Assembly (NCBI RefSeq): GCF_001039355.2
Contig: NW_019774425.1
Span: forward strand, 134,543 to 198,542
Direction: 5' to 3'
Length of the DNA stretch: 64,000 nucleotides
Origin: Lingula anatina
Lineage: Eukaryota > Brachiopoda > Lingulata > Lingulida > Lingulidae
The translations under genes were made by a program, and so were the position numbers. This document shows positions 48,101-59,455 of the stretch, piece after piece; position 1 is the stretch's first letter; each line of letters begins with the position of its first letter. Under the pieces are notes generated by a model that saw nothing but the letters and a program-made list of their open reading frames with translations, did not search any database and had not been told where the DNA came from.

Positions 48101-48582
48101 TTGTACTATTTTCCAAAGGTTTCTGCAGCTGCTGTTCAGTTATTGTGGAATATAATGGAAGACAATTTCCCCATATTTCTACCTTTAAAATTGTATTTTG
48201 TTATAGATTAGAATGGGAAAATGATTATTTGTGTTGCCAAGTAAGATTCCCAATGCACATTGAAAGTGTATTGCTTTGGTAAATTAACCTGCTGTGTTTC
48301 AGTTTTATTTTTGTATCTTCCTTTAACAATTTTCTATTTTTATCCAGGTACAAAGTCCGGGTACCAACAGGCATAGCATATTTTCCGCATGAAATCCCCT
48401 TTGGTTGTGCGCCTCTCCTGTTCACCACAAATGCCAAGCACCTCCTCCAGTACACAAATATGCCCACTGGCGGCCATTTTGCAGCTTTTGAGGAACCGCA
48501 GTTGTTAGCAGCAGATATCTGGAAATTTGTTGAGAAAGCAGAAGAGTTTCATAAAAAACACAATGCAGATTCTAATACTTAA
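42138..48582 (+). CDS. EPHX1: Microsomal epoxide hydrolase, copy B (open reading frame)
   Basis: Seven exons: ATG 42143 to 42436, 42753-42888, 43244-43408, 45638-45767, 45980-46185, 46526-46757, 48348-48582. They join in frame to 465 residues (human 455). ER-anchored epoxide hydrolase: Cys-rich N-terminal anchor, [12 protein letters not shown] (His154), nucleophile Asp227 in GGDWGA, Tyr374, Glu403 in AYFPHE, and His431 in [10 protein letters not shown]. All catalytic positions align with the human enzyme. Two substitutions differ from copy A and from the usual family sequence: FSTWTN reads FSTCTN (Cys332), and RFYKE reads RLYKE. Copy B also has one residue fewer in exon 1 (GKGEKT against GKLGEKT). 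Intron 3 carries a 161-bp-repeat element and intron 6 a 1.1-kb insertion. Its LCLAT1-side neighbour is only a pseudo-exon. Probably the functional copy if the copy A frameshift is real. Confidence 0.92.
44320..45005. repeat. Tandem array of a 161-bp unit, about 4.2 copies
   Basis: Units start at the word CYGATAACWCNATAAGTGG at 44320, 44481, 44642, 44804 and 44964 (spacing 161, 161, 162, 160). Each contains TTTTGGCTTGAAACTTACAG and TGATGAATATTCA. The last unit is cut short after TTTTTGGCTTG. Confidence 0.93.
45074..45220. mobile_element. AGGAGTGGAT/GTCCGCTCCT inverted-repeat element, nested
   Basis: Shares GGATCAACAAAGATA, TTTGGAA and CTGTCAGAAAATATC with 33104-33267 and 48763-48910, and has the same inverted ends. 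It lies inside the larger element of EPHX1-B intron 3, so it inserted there separately. Confidence 0.75.
47128..47140. promoter_or_regulatory. DR1-type nuclear receptor motif 1
   Basis: TGACCTTTGACCT, i.e. AGGTCAAAGGTCA on the other strand, the consensus direct repeat with 1-bp spacing bound by HNF4, RXR/PPAR and COUP-TF receptors in other animals. Chance occurrence cannot be excluded. Confidence 0.4.
47864..47876. promoter_or_regulatory. DR1-type nuclear receptor motif 2
   Basis: Second identical TGACCTTTGACCT, 736 bp after the first and in the same orientation, near the 3' edge of the same insertion. Confidence 0.4.
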
Positions 48583-51294
48583 CATTTGTGATATTTTGGG
48601 GCAGTTTAAGCTTTATGGCAATATATTTTTTTAAAATTTATTTCCTCATTGATTTTTATTTATTTATTTTCTCTTTTTTTAGAAAGTTATGTGTTAGACA
48701 TTTTATTATCAATATTCTTTTGTTTTTTTTTTTTTTATTTCACTTAAGCATACGTACATACCAGGAGTGGATTCAGGCTGTCTTCTGGTTCTTCCAAGTT
48801 TATATGAACGAGTAACTAATTTTTTTCTGTCAGAAGACGGTCACTTATAAAGAATGGATTAACAAAGATAATTTGGAAGACTGTCATAAAATATCTCTGG
48901 ATCAGCCCCTACATACATGCATACTTATATTCATACATACACAAATATACCTTTTACTTATTTTATTTGTATCACTGATTTGGCAGCTAGAGTAGATTAC
49001 CTCTAAGACTAATTAAGAGCCCTGTGTGGTTACTGTGACATAATTACATGCAAATTACTGATGCATCCAAACAACATAAGAATTCCATAAAATATATGTA
49101 TCATATCTGATATATGTATCAGACATATATATGAATACTTATCCATACAACATCTGTGTTATCATAAAGAAGAGGATGCATTATCATTATCAATGTTTTT
49201 GTAATAATTTGTGTTTAAACAAATCATTTTAACATTCATAATTAATTAGTGAGAAATTAGCTAGTATATAAGTTATTAAAGTCATTATAATTGATATTAT
49301 CAACTAATCAAGTATATTTTACTTTTAAATTGATATACATTAACTTACACATTGTAAATAGCACAGGCAGTTATATATCCTCATCAAGTTTAGTCTCAAA
49401 AGCATCCGCACATATATATGATCCACTTTTGGTACAGATTGACAGTGACAGTTTTTAACATTGATAATATTTTTGCATGAGGTATATATGAAGCATTCAA
49501 ACAAACTCATCTCTAAAACAGTGTACATACTGTTTACTTCAGTATGTGATACTGTAGATATTAATGGATATTGAAAGCTCAACATCATACATTAAGCTCT
49601 ATTTTGCAGATTTTATACATGTGGTTGAATGACATAATTATGCCTCTTTGTATCTTTTTGAGTTTCATATTTCAAATGTCTCAAATTTACATGTATTTCA
49701 AGAAATATGTATTTGTGCATTGTTTTTTCCCCCCATATCTTGGTTGCATTTATTAATCTAATTCATCTTAAAAGATTTAAGATTTCAAGGAGTGGTCATT
49801 TTGACCTTTATAAATGTCCTCAAAATTTTGCAGTTGTAAGTTTTATCATATGTGCATTATAAAACAAACATATACAGGTAGCTACATGTATAGATTTGTA
49901 CTGTATGCCCAAGCAAAGCCAATTAAGGGTCTTATTTCCTTTCACTGGACCCTATTTTTTAGTACTTCATGAGGGACTATATATAGTGCAGTATATTATA
50001 TTATATGTTCTCTTTGTTTTATTTTATCCAATTATCTATCCAGGCATTTAAGCAAGAACTTTTGATTTGCTGATAAGTACTTACAGTATAGTAGTACATA
50101 CATACAGTTTTAGTACAGTACAGTACATACTGAGTACTCTGTATGATTGGTAATGTACAGTACTGTATGTGCATTTCAAGAGTTAGAAAATGAGAAACAT
50201 ACAAAAATATAAACAAATAAAATAAAATTGACAAATTAATAAACTTAAACAATTGAAACGATTTTTTCAAATATATGGCTAAATAAATTTATTTACAGAA
50301 AGATAATTTTGGTGTTTTTTTTTTTTTTTTTTTTTTTTTCGGTATATTTCTGTTGAAGAAGAATGTATGCAGAGGGCATTAATTGTAACTTAGAATTTCA
50401 CAAGAGGTATATAAAATGCATTTGTAGCCAGTATGAGAGACAGCCGTGCACACTTTATAAACATTCTCTTTGTCATCCCCTGTGGGATTTGTTTCCTGAC
50501 CTAATAACTGACACCGTTCAACGCTCCTCCCCCAAAAGAAAAGAAATGATCTGATTGTATGACGCATGCGCACACGTGTTTTCCTGTACTACTTCACGTC
50601 GTACTTCACCTTGCTTGCATGATAACATTTCAGCAGGGTGACAGGTTTGTATAAGTTCTCAAATTACGCATTCTACGTAATTGGTTGATAATTTGGTGTC
50701 ATTTTTATGAAAGTTATGTAATTAACTTATTTTATGTGCAAGTGCATCTGTGATTATTGTGGAATATAGGGGGGTCGTATTTTGTGCGTTAAACGTTTAC
50801 CATAACTTGCGTAAGTGTTGCATGTAAAATTTCATATAATAAATAGTGTTTCTTAAGTTTGACAAATTACCGTGTTTGAGTATTTATTTATCATTTTCAG
50901 GTTCGCTTGTTTCACATTTCTGTCTAAACCCACGCAGTTTCGGTTCTTTATGTTGCGGTTAATGTGTTCGAGGGGACCGGTGTTCGAGATATATTATTTA
51001 CATTGCAACATAGTATCTCAATTACGGATAAATTAGAAATAGTTTTCCATTTGAATTGCAAAATCATGTGAAATGCGTATATTTAATTGTTGTCCTTGGC
51101 CTCTGTTTACCTGATAATTAAATATGAATACTCAGATGATGAAATTGTGCACTTTTTTGCACACTCATGCAGTCTGGTGTCTACATGAACACTTCATTTA
51201 TTATGGTCAAATAAATCATGCTAAAAGCCGTTTCATACAGTGGTAATTTGTTTTATTTACTAAATCTTTCATGTCTTGGATACTGTACTTACAG
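48583..51294. other. EPHX1-B 3' flank and upstream region of the ICME-like gene
   Basis: 48583-50678 aligns with the EPHX1-A flank and includes an AGGGGCGGAT element at 48763-48910 and a long T run near 50318-50339. 50679-51294 is single-copy and presumably holds the promoter and 5' UTR of the ICME-like gene; an acceptor TTACAG at 51289-51294 implies a non-coding upstream exon that I could not place. Confidence 0.5.
48763..48910. mobile_element. AGGGGCGGAT-family element, unit B copy
   Basis: Orthologous by position to 33104-33267: both follow a T-rich tract in the EPHX1 3' flank. It was already present before the segmental duplication. Confidence 0.75.
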
Positions 51295-54200
51295 ACATGT
51301 CCCTGTCATCACAAACTGCTCTGAAAGGTGCCTTGCTGGCAGTCTCTCTGTTTGGTGCAGTGCCCTATGCTGTAGCCATACTGTGTAACTTGATGTATGG
51401 CTGGCCCCAGGGGAAGAACAAGTACAGGCGGGCACTTGACCCAAGGAAAGTGTATGCAATGAATTATGCTGTATTGCAATCCCTGTCTGATGTCCGCCAT
51501 GCTAAGCTGTATTTACAGTGGAACTGGTTTTACTGGACTGCAACACCAGACCAATTGGTGAAGGTATTTAACCAGACTGTTCTTATTTTCCTAAAGTGTA
51601 TAAATATTGTTTGCAATTTTTCTTGTGTTTTCTCAGAATTCTTTCTCAACAGCAAAAATGATACCAGTCATAGTTTCATTTCAAACTATTTGTTTGATAT
51701 AATAATAATGTTTACTACTACAACCTTTGGTAGATTTTCTGCAAATGGTAAACTTTTATAGGAACTGCATATGCATGTAACCTTTCTGTATTCATAAACA
51801 TATTTCGTTAATACTGCATGTATATGAAAATGAACAAGTCGATAAGAGCTCTCCACATTAAGTTCTGGCTCATATCCTTATCACTATATTACTGTTTTCA
51901 CTCCCCAGGAAATTCACTTTGGAAGTAGCGACACCAAGCTTGACCTTTATTATCCAAGCAAAGGAAAGGCAGCCATAGATAGCCCGTGCCCTGTGGTAGT
52001 GTTTGTATATGGAGGGGCCTGGAGCTCTGGGAGCAAGAACATGTATGGGCTTCTGTGTTCACAAATAGCAGACAAGTTGAATGCTTTAGTACTGGCACCA
52101 GATTATTCCAAGTATCCCAAGGTGAATGAGTATATTTTTAATAGGAGTTATTTATAAACACAAAGAAGTTAATGTGATTGCTCAGAAATTCTTGACTTTC
52201 TAATTTCTTCATAAACCACTCTTTTGAGTGCTTATATTCTATTGTTTCATATGAATCCTGATGTTTTTGTTCAGATTAATATCTTTGTTATCTCAACAGT
52301 TTTGATATTAACATGTTATTAGACACTGATTACATGAATTCATTCATTCTAGGGTTATGCAGATGATATGATGCAAGATATAGTTGACTGTTTAGCTTGG
52401 ATACAAGAAAATATAGAAAATTACAAAGGAAACAAGGTATAACTTTATTTCAAGTGCTTCCACTTTAGCGCATCAGATGTATTTGTTTGCAGTGTTTATG
52501 TTCTTCAAAGCCCCTTTTAGTCAAAATCACTATAAAATATATCATATACAGGGTAGAGCCTGAATAAAAGTATCAACAAATTTGGCTGGCGGAATTAAAT
52601 AGTTTAAAGTACTCACAAATAACAAGTTTGATCATTTTCAGGCGAAAAAAAAACACTATTTTAAAACCTTTTATTTCCACATTTTTTCAGCACTGGCTTT
52701 TAGCAAAGAGAATGCTTACATGCACAATTCATTACTTTAAAAGGACATGTGGTGCCTTTACATGCTACCCAAAAAGAAAATGGGAAGATTTCAGCAACAT
52801 GTGAATGTGGTTTTGGCAATCAATTTTCTTATGATTTACTACCTATTTAGAAACTCCTGAATTACATTTCTTTCAGACATTTCATTGTTTCAGTTCCTTA
52901 TGTTGAGGTAAATTCTTTACTTCAGGATCAAGTTTTGTTAATAGGCCATTCAGCAGGTGCACATCTATGTTTTATGTCCATATTTGAACTCTTGTTACGC
53001 TGCCAAAGTGAAGAGTCGCCACCCATATCTCCCAGTGCTGCCATGCGACAACTGTCTTCATCATCAGGAAATGGAATCAGGTTTGAAGAGAAATATTTTG
53101 ACGGGAGTAATGGTGACAGCAGTGACAATAACAAACCCGATGACAGTGAACAATTTGCAGACAACTCTGGCTCCTTCTTGTTAGTTGAAGGAGAACAGAA
53201 AAATGAACAGAGCATGGATGAATCCCAAAACTTGAGATCCTTAGTTGAAAGTGTAGTTACAGATAATGCCACAGCATCTGGAGAGAAAGAAGATAGTGAA
53301 CAACCTGAAAGTAAATCTACAGGCTCAATATATTTTGTAAAGGAAGAGGACTTGCAAGATGAGCCTGTATTATCTAGAAGAGTGCATTTGAAGGAAGAGG
53401 CTGGTGGCATACCTGTGGAGGAACAAATGTTTTTATCAGAAAGCAAAATGGAAAGAAGCTCATCAGTTGCTGCATCTTTTCTTGGTTCAGTCAAGGCAAT
53501 CATTGGTAATTTGATTTTTGTTAGTTTAATATAATGATGGTATAGAACAATTTTAGAACAGGTATAATTGTAAGGAAATTTTGAGAATGATATTCATACC
53601 TCATAGTAATTATGCTTTGAAGACTCAATGGTGTACTAGTATTCCAAAAGAAATTGATTCAAAACAAAATTGAAATTCAAAATTTAATCCAAAGCTGGCA
53701 GTTTCACTGAACACATTTTTTTCCCAGGATTAGCAGGAGTTTACTCTATCAGTGATCACTTTGATCATGAGTACTATAGAGGTGTGGAGGACATATCTGC
53801 TATGGCAAGAGCCATGTATGGACCTAACCACTTTGACAGACTATCTCCTACACTAACTGTGAGCCAATTTAAACATGGTGCAAGGTATGTGTTAATATAT
53901 CTCTTAGATTAACAGTGCTGAGACACTTGGGATACTGACGCTGCCAGTTTGGAACCAGGGCATCATCCAAGTACCCTGAGTTTTAGATCCAACGTTGGCC
54001 AGTTTGTTCACTTTTGAGTTAACTTGTATGTAACAAGCATTATACTGTGTGTGTATATATATATATATATATCATTTGATACTTGCAAAGAAAATTTGCA
54101 AGTATGTTGCTTGTTAAAAATCTTAGCGAAAGGTTGGTTTTGGCATCTTTTTATATATGTGTCTGTGCATTTCCAGTTTACCAATGGCAGTGTTGGTGCA

Positions 54201-54426
54201 TGGGGATGCTGACACCATTGTTCCAGTATCATCTTCAACAAAATTTGCCGATGCCATGTCACAGCTCTCTGGAAGTGATGTGACTGTCCATGTAATTCCT
54301 AAATGCAACCATACAGATGTAGTCTTGGATCTGATGGTGCCTGACAGAAAATATTACAACACCATCATGACCATTATTGTGGAGACTGCGGAACAAGCAT
54401 TTCAGACGAGGGCTGTTAGCCAATAA
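51295..54426 (+). CDS. Prenylcysteine alpha-carboxyl methylesterase-like hydrolase (ICME-like)
   Basis: Exons: ATG 51297-51563, 51909-52121, 52353-52436, 52926-53505, 53728-53884, 54177-54426; joined in frame to 516 residues, TAA stop. Alpha/beta-hydrolase: N-terminal hydrophobic segment (about residues 8-35), oxyanion motif VFVYGGAWSSGSK, nucleophile elbow GHSAGAH (Ser197), acid in HGDADTIVP (Asp446), and His479 in KCNHTDV. Order and motifs fit isoprenylcysteine methylesterases, which hydrolyse the methyl ester of prenylated proteins at the ER. Oddity: about 160 Ser/Glu/Asp-rich residues (about 215-375), all in exon 4, separate the nucleophile region from VKAIIGLAGVYSISDHF. The first motif has Tyr instead of the usual His before GGAW. 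The start is M at 51297, since an in-frame ATG at 51276 lies upstream of the acceptor. Another carboxylesterase-like hydrolase remains possible. Confidence 0.82.
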
Positions 54427-56174
54427 TTAACTAGACTAGATGAAACTAAAAACACACAGAAACATATTCAACTATTGACAGGTAGATTTAGTATTTGGCT
54501 GTGTTCACAAGAAGGTCCTGTTAATGGGGACAGCTGCTGTTTGATTACAATTTAGACTGCTGGTGTAATAGAGACCAAACCACTCCTGGTCTGTTGGTGA
54601 GAGAGGAGTCTTTTTTTCTTGTTGTTGTTGTTGTTGTTCATTTTCACATGCACCTTTTTTAGGATCACTCCAATAATTTCAGATTCCAAGTCAAAAGAAC
54701 TTGTACTCATATCCATTTGTAAGTTCAATAACAAGGATCGAAGGTTTTGATGTTGCTGTTATGCTTAGTACCTAGTGTTTTTTATACTTAAATGATAAAT
54801 TATGAAAAATGGTATGTGAACTGGTCTAATGTAAGGTAGTTTAAATATCTTGTTAAATTCCAGATGGGCTTTGAAAGTGAAATGTTGGATAATTTTTTGG
54901 ATAATTAAAAAAACATCTAAGTTGCTAATGCCCACCATGTGTTTTAGATGATTATGTTGTGAGCAGGAAATGTTCCTGAGGTATACGTGATTGCATTTTT
55001 GTTTGTTTATTATGTGTGATTGGCTGACAGAAGCCAGAGAAGATTGTCATTCCATGTGATGGATGTAAAATAAATTATTGTTAACATTATTATCATTTCA
55101 CATTTGCAGTATTTCACAGGTCATCTGAAAGGACTAGGCCTACTACACTAGTGAGGAATTATTAAAATTATTTACTAGATATATATTTTTACCTATGCCT
55201 GAAGCAAAAGTTTAAATTTGGATGTTATTTCAACAGCAAGTTTTTTTCTGAATTACAAAAAACAGCTTCATCATATTTTTACATGTTCAATCCTGCTTTG
55301 GTATACGTACCTGTATGTGGACGAGGTAAACGTGTCAGTGCAAACCTGGCGGTGTGTGATTGTAAAACCAAAGTTCCTTTTTTGGGGCGATTTTATAAAC
55401 TGAACTGGCAATCGCCTAAGTCAAATGACAAAAAAGTCATGAAAACTCATTACAAACATATGTTCATACTTGGAACTCGTTAAAATACGTTCCATGTGTA
55501 AAATCACAATAAGAGATGGCGGGAATTTCCGTAGGTGCACACTGTACGCTAGCTGCAAAAGAACGGGTTTGATGCATGGGGGCCAGTACACTGTACACAC
55601 TCGATAGAACTACCCTCTACCAGGGTGGCAGATTATATAGGGAAAAACGGAAAAATTGACACAGAGCCAAATAACTCTATTTATCTAGAGACATATCTGT
55701 GAATACCCGTGAAAAATCAATGTGTCGCCCTGGTAGAGGGTATGATAAAACAACGATGAAAATTATCAACTTAAAGCCGACCCTCCATCACTTTAGTGCC
55801 AAATTCAAAAATAAGCTATGCCATTTAAAACGACTGATTTCATTATATTTACAAGAAAGCAACAAGCATTTGGTATAAGCACAGGCCATCTGCTACTAGA
55901 TGGATTTTATCTGTAAGTCAAAGCTCTGCCTACTGCCCTTTCCAATACTTTGTGTACGACCTGGTTATAAAATTAGCTACAGCAACCCTGGTCTAGTAGA
56001 CAAAACGATCACTAATGCGCGTGAATCAGCCTTCAACTGATATGGTCATATGTATTATTTCTCTATTTGAAGGGCACCAACGCTAATCTAATCTAATCTA
56101 ATCTAATGTAGGCCCTAATATATTACAATAGATATTGCGCTTGTCACATTTCTTTACTTCAATTTTTCAGTTTC
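54152..56174. repeat. Allelic block 1 (ICME-like last exon and 3' flank)
   Basis: About 2.02 kb nearly identical to 56301-58320, ending at the N at 56177. It includes a conserved 66-codon open frame (55283-55483) and an inverted-repeat element (55611-55742). Confidence 0.85.
55611..55742. mobile_element. Inverted-repeat element with CCCTCTACCAGGG ends
   Basis: TACCCTCTACCAGGG at the left and CCCTGGTAGAGGGTA at the right, 132 bp including a TA on each side, no ORF. A TA target duplication would fit a Tc1/mariner-type non-autonomous element. Allelic copy at 57757-57888. Confidence 0.82.
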
Positions 56175-56177
56175 GAN

Positions 56178-56303
56178 TCTTTTTTCAGCATATATACAGC
56201 ACCGATAACACCATAAATGGAAAACCATTTTACCTTTTGGCTTGTTTGCATCTTTATTTTCTGTTTTTTGTCTGTACATTAGACAGCTTTGCTGCCTTGT
56301 TAT
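56178..56303. mobile_element. Partial copy of the 161-bp-repeat element, next to the ICME-like last exon
   Basis: TTTTTTCAGCATATATACAGCACCGATAACACC...TTTTGGCTTG is the end of a core unit. It joins directly to the same tail as in EPHX1-B intron 3 (TTTGCATCTTTATTTTC to GCTGCCTTGTT) and then to TATATATGTG of the ICME-like intron. In the other allele (54130-54160) the tail is absent. The left part is lost at the contig break. Confidence 0.75.
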
Positions 56304-56325
56304 ATATGTGTCTGTGCATTTCCAG

Positions 56326-56575
56326 TTTACCAATGGCAGTGTTGGTGCATGGGGATGCTGACACCATTGTTCCAGTATCATCTTCAACAAAATTTGCCGA
56401 TGCCATGTCACAGCTCTCTGGAAGTGATGTGACTGTCCATGTAATTCCTAAGTGCAACCATACAGATGTAGTCTTGGATCTGATGGTGCCTGACAGAAAA
56501 TATTACAACACCATCATGACCATTATTGTGGAGACTGCAGAACAAGCATTTCAGACGAGGGCTGTTAGCCAATAA
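56326..56575 (+). CDS. ICME-like last exon, extra copy (probable alternative haplotype)
   Basis: Same 250-nt exon as 54177-54426, with acceptor TTTCCAG and the same 82 codons plus TAA, including HGDADTIVP and KCNHTDV. Only silent differences are seen. Exons 1-5 are not repeated. The copy follows an N (56177) and its flank duplicates the preceding contig, so it is best read as the other allele. Confidence 0.87.
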
Positions 56576-57756
56576 TTAGCTAGACTAGATGAAACTAAAA
56601 ACACACAGAAACATATTCAACTATTGACAGGCAGATTTATTATTTGGCTGTGTTCACAAGAAGGTCCTGTAAATGGGGACAGCTGCTGTTTGATTACAAT
56701 TTAGACTGCTGGTGTAATAGAGACCAAACCACTCCTGGTCTGTTGGTGAGAGAGGAGTCTTTTTTTCTTGTTGTTGTTGTTTATTTTCACGTGCACCTTT
56801 TTTTTAGGATCACTCCAATAATTTCAGATTCAAAGTCAAAAGAACTTGTACTCATATCCATTTGTAAGTTCAATAACAAGGATCAAATGTTTTGATGTTG
56901 CTGTTATGCTTAGTACCTAGTGTTTTTTATACTTAAATGATAAATTATGAAAAATGGTATGTGAACTGGTCTAATGTAAGGTAGTTTAAATATCTTGTTA
57001 AATTCCAGATGGGCTTTGAAAGTGAAATGTTGGATAATTTTTTGGATAATTAAAAAAAAACATCTAAGTTGCTCATGCCTACCATGTGTTTTAGATGATT
57101 ATGTTTTGAGCAGGAAATGTTCCTGAGGTATACATGATTGCATTTTTGTTTGTTTATTATGTGTGATTGGCTGACAGAAGCCAGAGAAGATTGTCATTCC
57201 ATGTGATGGATGTAAAATAAATTATTGTTAACATTATTATCATTTCACATTTGCAGTATTTCACAGGTCATCTGAAAGAACTAGGCCTACTACACTAGTG
57301 AGGCATTATTAAAATTATTTACTAGTAATATATTTTTACCTATGCCTGAAGCAAAAGTTTAAATTTGGATGTTATTTCAACAGCAAGTTTTTTTTCTGAA
57401 TTACAAAAATAGCTTCATCATATTTTTACATGTTCAATCCTGCTTTGGTATACGTACCTGTATGTGGACGAGGTAAACGTGTCAGTGCAAACCTGGCGGT
57501 GTGTGATTGTAAAACCAAAGTTCCTTTTTTGGGGCGATTTTATAAACTGAACTGGCAATCGCCTAAGTCAAATGACAAAAAAGTCATGAAAACTCATTAC
57601 AAACGTATGTTCATACTTGGAACTCGTTAAAATACGTTCCATGTGTAAAATCACAATGAGAGATTGGCGGGAATTTCCGTAGGTGCACACTGTACGCTAG
57701 CTGCAAAAGAACGGGTTTGATACATGGGGGCCAGTACACTACACACTCGATAGAAC

Positions 57757-57888
57757 TACCCTCTACCAGGGTGGCAGATTATATAGGGAAAAACGGAAAA
57801 ATTGACACAGAGCCAAATAACTCTATTTATCTAGAGACATATCTGTGAATACCTGTGAAAAATTAATCTGTCGCCCTGGTAGAGGGTA
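57757..57888. mobile_element. CCCTCTACCAGGG element, allelic copy
   Basis: Same inverted ends and length as 55611-55742. Confidence 0.8.
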
Positions 57889-58320
57889 TGATAGAACAAC
57901 GATGAAAATTATCAACTTAAAGCCGACCCTCCATCACTCGAGTGCCAAATTCAAAAATAAGCTATGCCATTTAAAACGACTGATTTCATTATATTTACAA
58001 GAAAGCAACAAGCATTTGGTATAAGCACAGGCCATCTGCTACTAGATGGATTTTATCTGTAAGTCAAAGCTCTGCCTACTGCCCTTTCCAATACTTTGTG
58101 TACGACCTGGTTATAAAATTAGCTACAGCAACCCTGGTCTAGTAGACAAAACGATCACTAATGCGCGTGAATCAGCCTTCAACTGATGTGGTCATATGTA
58201 TTATTTCTCTATTTGAAGGGCATCAACGCTAATCTAATCTAATCTAATCTAATGTAGGCCCTAATATATTACAATAGATATTGCGCTTGTCACATTTCTT
58301 TACTTCAATTTTTCAGTTTC

Positions 58321-59455
58321 AATTTTGTTTATAATATAACCCACTTTACCAATCACTTGGTGTCCAATTGAACTAACAACGGGGTGTCATAGGAAAGCCA
58401 ATGGACTTAGTAGCATCAAGGAGTTATAACTCCTTGGTAGCATCAACGTTTGACCAATGTTGTAAACCTATATTGGTGCGTTTCACGCACCTCAAACGAA
58501 TTATTTTAGTCCAGCGCTTCATGGCATGATCGTATTCCACATTTCAAATTCTCTTATAGAGAAAAAAAAATATGCTGACTGGGGTATCGTGCTTTTCATG
58601 TGCATGTAGCAGATCTGGAAAATGAATTTAACTATTTCAAATACTTGACGCATTTTAAATTTGCAAGGTTGTTAAATATGGGTATTTAAATATTTTTGGT
58701 CGCCGTCCATTAATATTGTATTTTTCATACGGTAAATCTGTGTTTTGCAGCATCCAAAATAAAGATCGCTTTATCTTATCGATATAGGTCTACCTGCAGT
58801 AGTACCTGCGCTGTTCGTTAAGGGACCATTTTATAAGGAACACAAGTTTTAGTACTTAACCTTACTTCCAGCCCAAGTGCGACATTTTTTATTTGCATCG
58901 CAAGAGTTTAAACATAAATTATATATGGGGCACATTCTACACATAAAAGACGCGTTAGCAAAACTCAATGTTTTGATGAAGTGGGTGAGAAGGCTTGGTT
59001 GAGCCTATTGAACAAATATAATGCGGGTCACCTGACGCGTAGATTGACACAGTGGGACTCGATGAATGCCTCGTCCGTCAAGCGCCATGTTGTACCTGTA
59101 TTAGGCTTATTACAGTGGGTCGCACCAGGTTTGATTACGTTTTTGTATGTTATACGTATCATACCGTGGCACTGATGAAGCTCCAAAGTTGGGCAGACGA
59201 CTTAAACAATTTAACATTTTAACATATGTAACTTTTAGAAATTTGACAGAAAGGAAGAGGCTAAGTGAAATAGCGAAGGATAGGACCTAACTTGTTGCTA
59301 CTGTGCTCGTATATACAGGGCCTCGCTAGATATCCTTGTAGCTGTGCATCAAGTTTACGGTCGCAAGTCGGACGATGCAAGTGGTCTCCAGGCTGCTCAA
59401 AAACTGCTTAAACAGTTAAATTTTTGTTGTAAAATACTAAAGGAATTTTGACACA
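58321..59455. other. Intergenic region upstream of the 196-aa gene
   Basis: Contains the palindrome at 58417-58436 and no recognised exon. An open frame at 58981-59175 (64 codons) has no homology I recognise. The promoter of the downstream gene is presumably here. Confidence 0.45.
58417..58436. repeat. 20-bp perfect palindrome CAAGGAGTTATAACTCCTTG
   Basis: A perfect self-complementary 20-mer flanked by direct repeats of AGCATCAA (58412-58419 overlaps the left edge, and GTAGCATCAA follows at 58437). Built from the same half-site as the hairpin at 35613-35641. Confidence 0.85.

Larger units (their letters stand above)
35715..50678. repeat. Segmental duplication, unit B
   Basis: Second tandem unit in the same orientation as 26694-35690. 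It is longer because of insertions at 35805-36865, 38815-39225, 44241-45403 and 46806-47885, and because of an apparently redundant 2.8-kb contig (38215-41015). Confidence 0.88.
56301..58320. repeat. Allelic block 2 (ICME-like last exon and 3' flank)
   Basis: Counterpart of 54152-56174. Differences are scattered single bases and short indels, as expected between alleles. Confidence 0.85.

Noticed and set aside
52928-53503. 191-codon minus-strand frame opposite ICME-like exon 4
   Set aside because: Mirror of the Ser/Glu-rich coding exon, which naturally leaves the opposite frame open; the plus frame is tied to conserved splice sites and motifs.
55283-55483. 66-codon frame repeated at 57430-57630
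   Set aside because: Conservation between the copies only reflects their allelic relationship; no family resemblance or gene context.
58981-59175. 64-codon open frame upstream of the 196-aa gene
   Set aside because: No homology recognised and no splice partner; more likely 5' flank.
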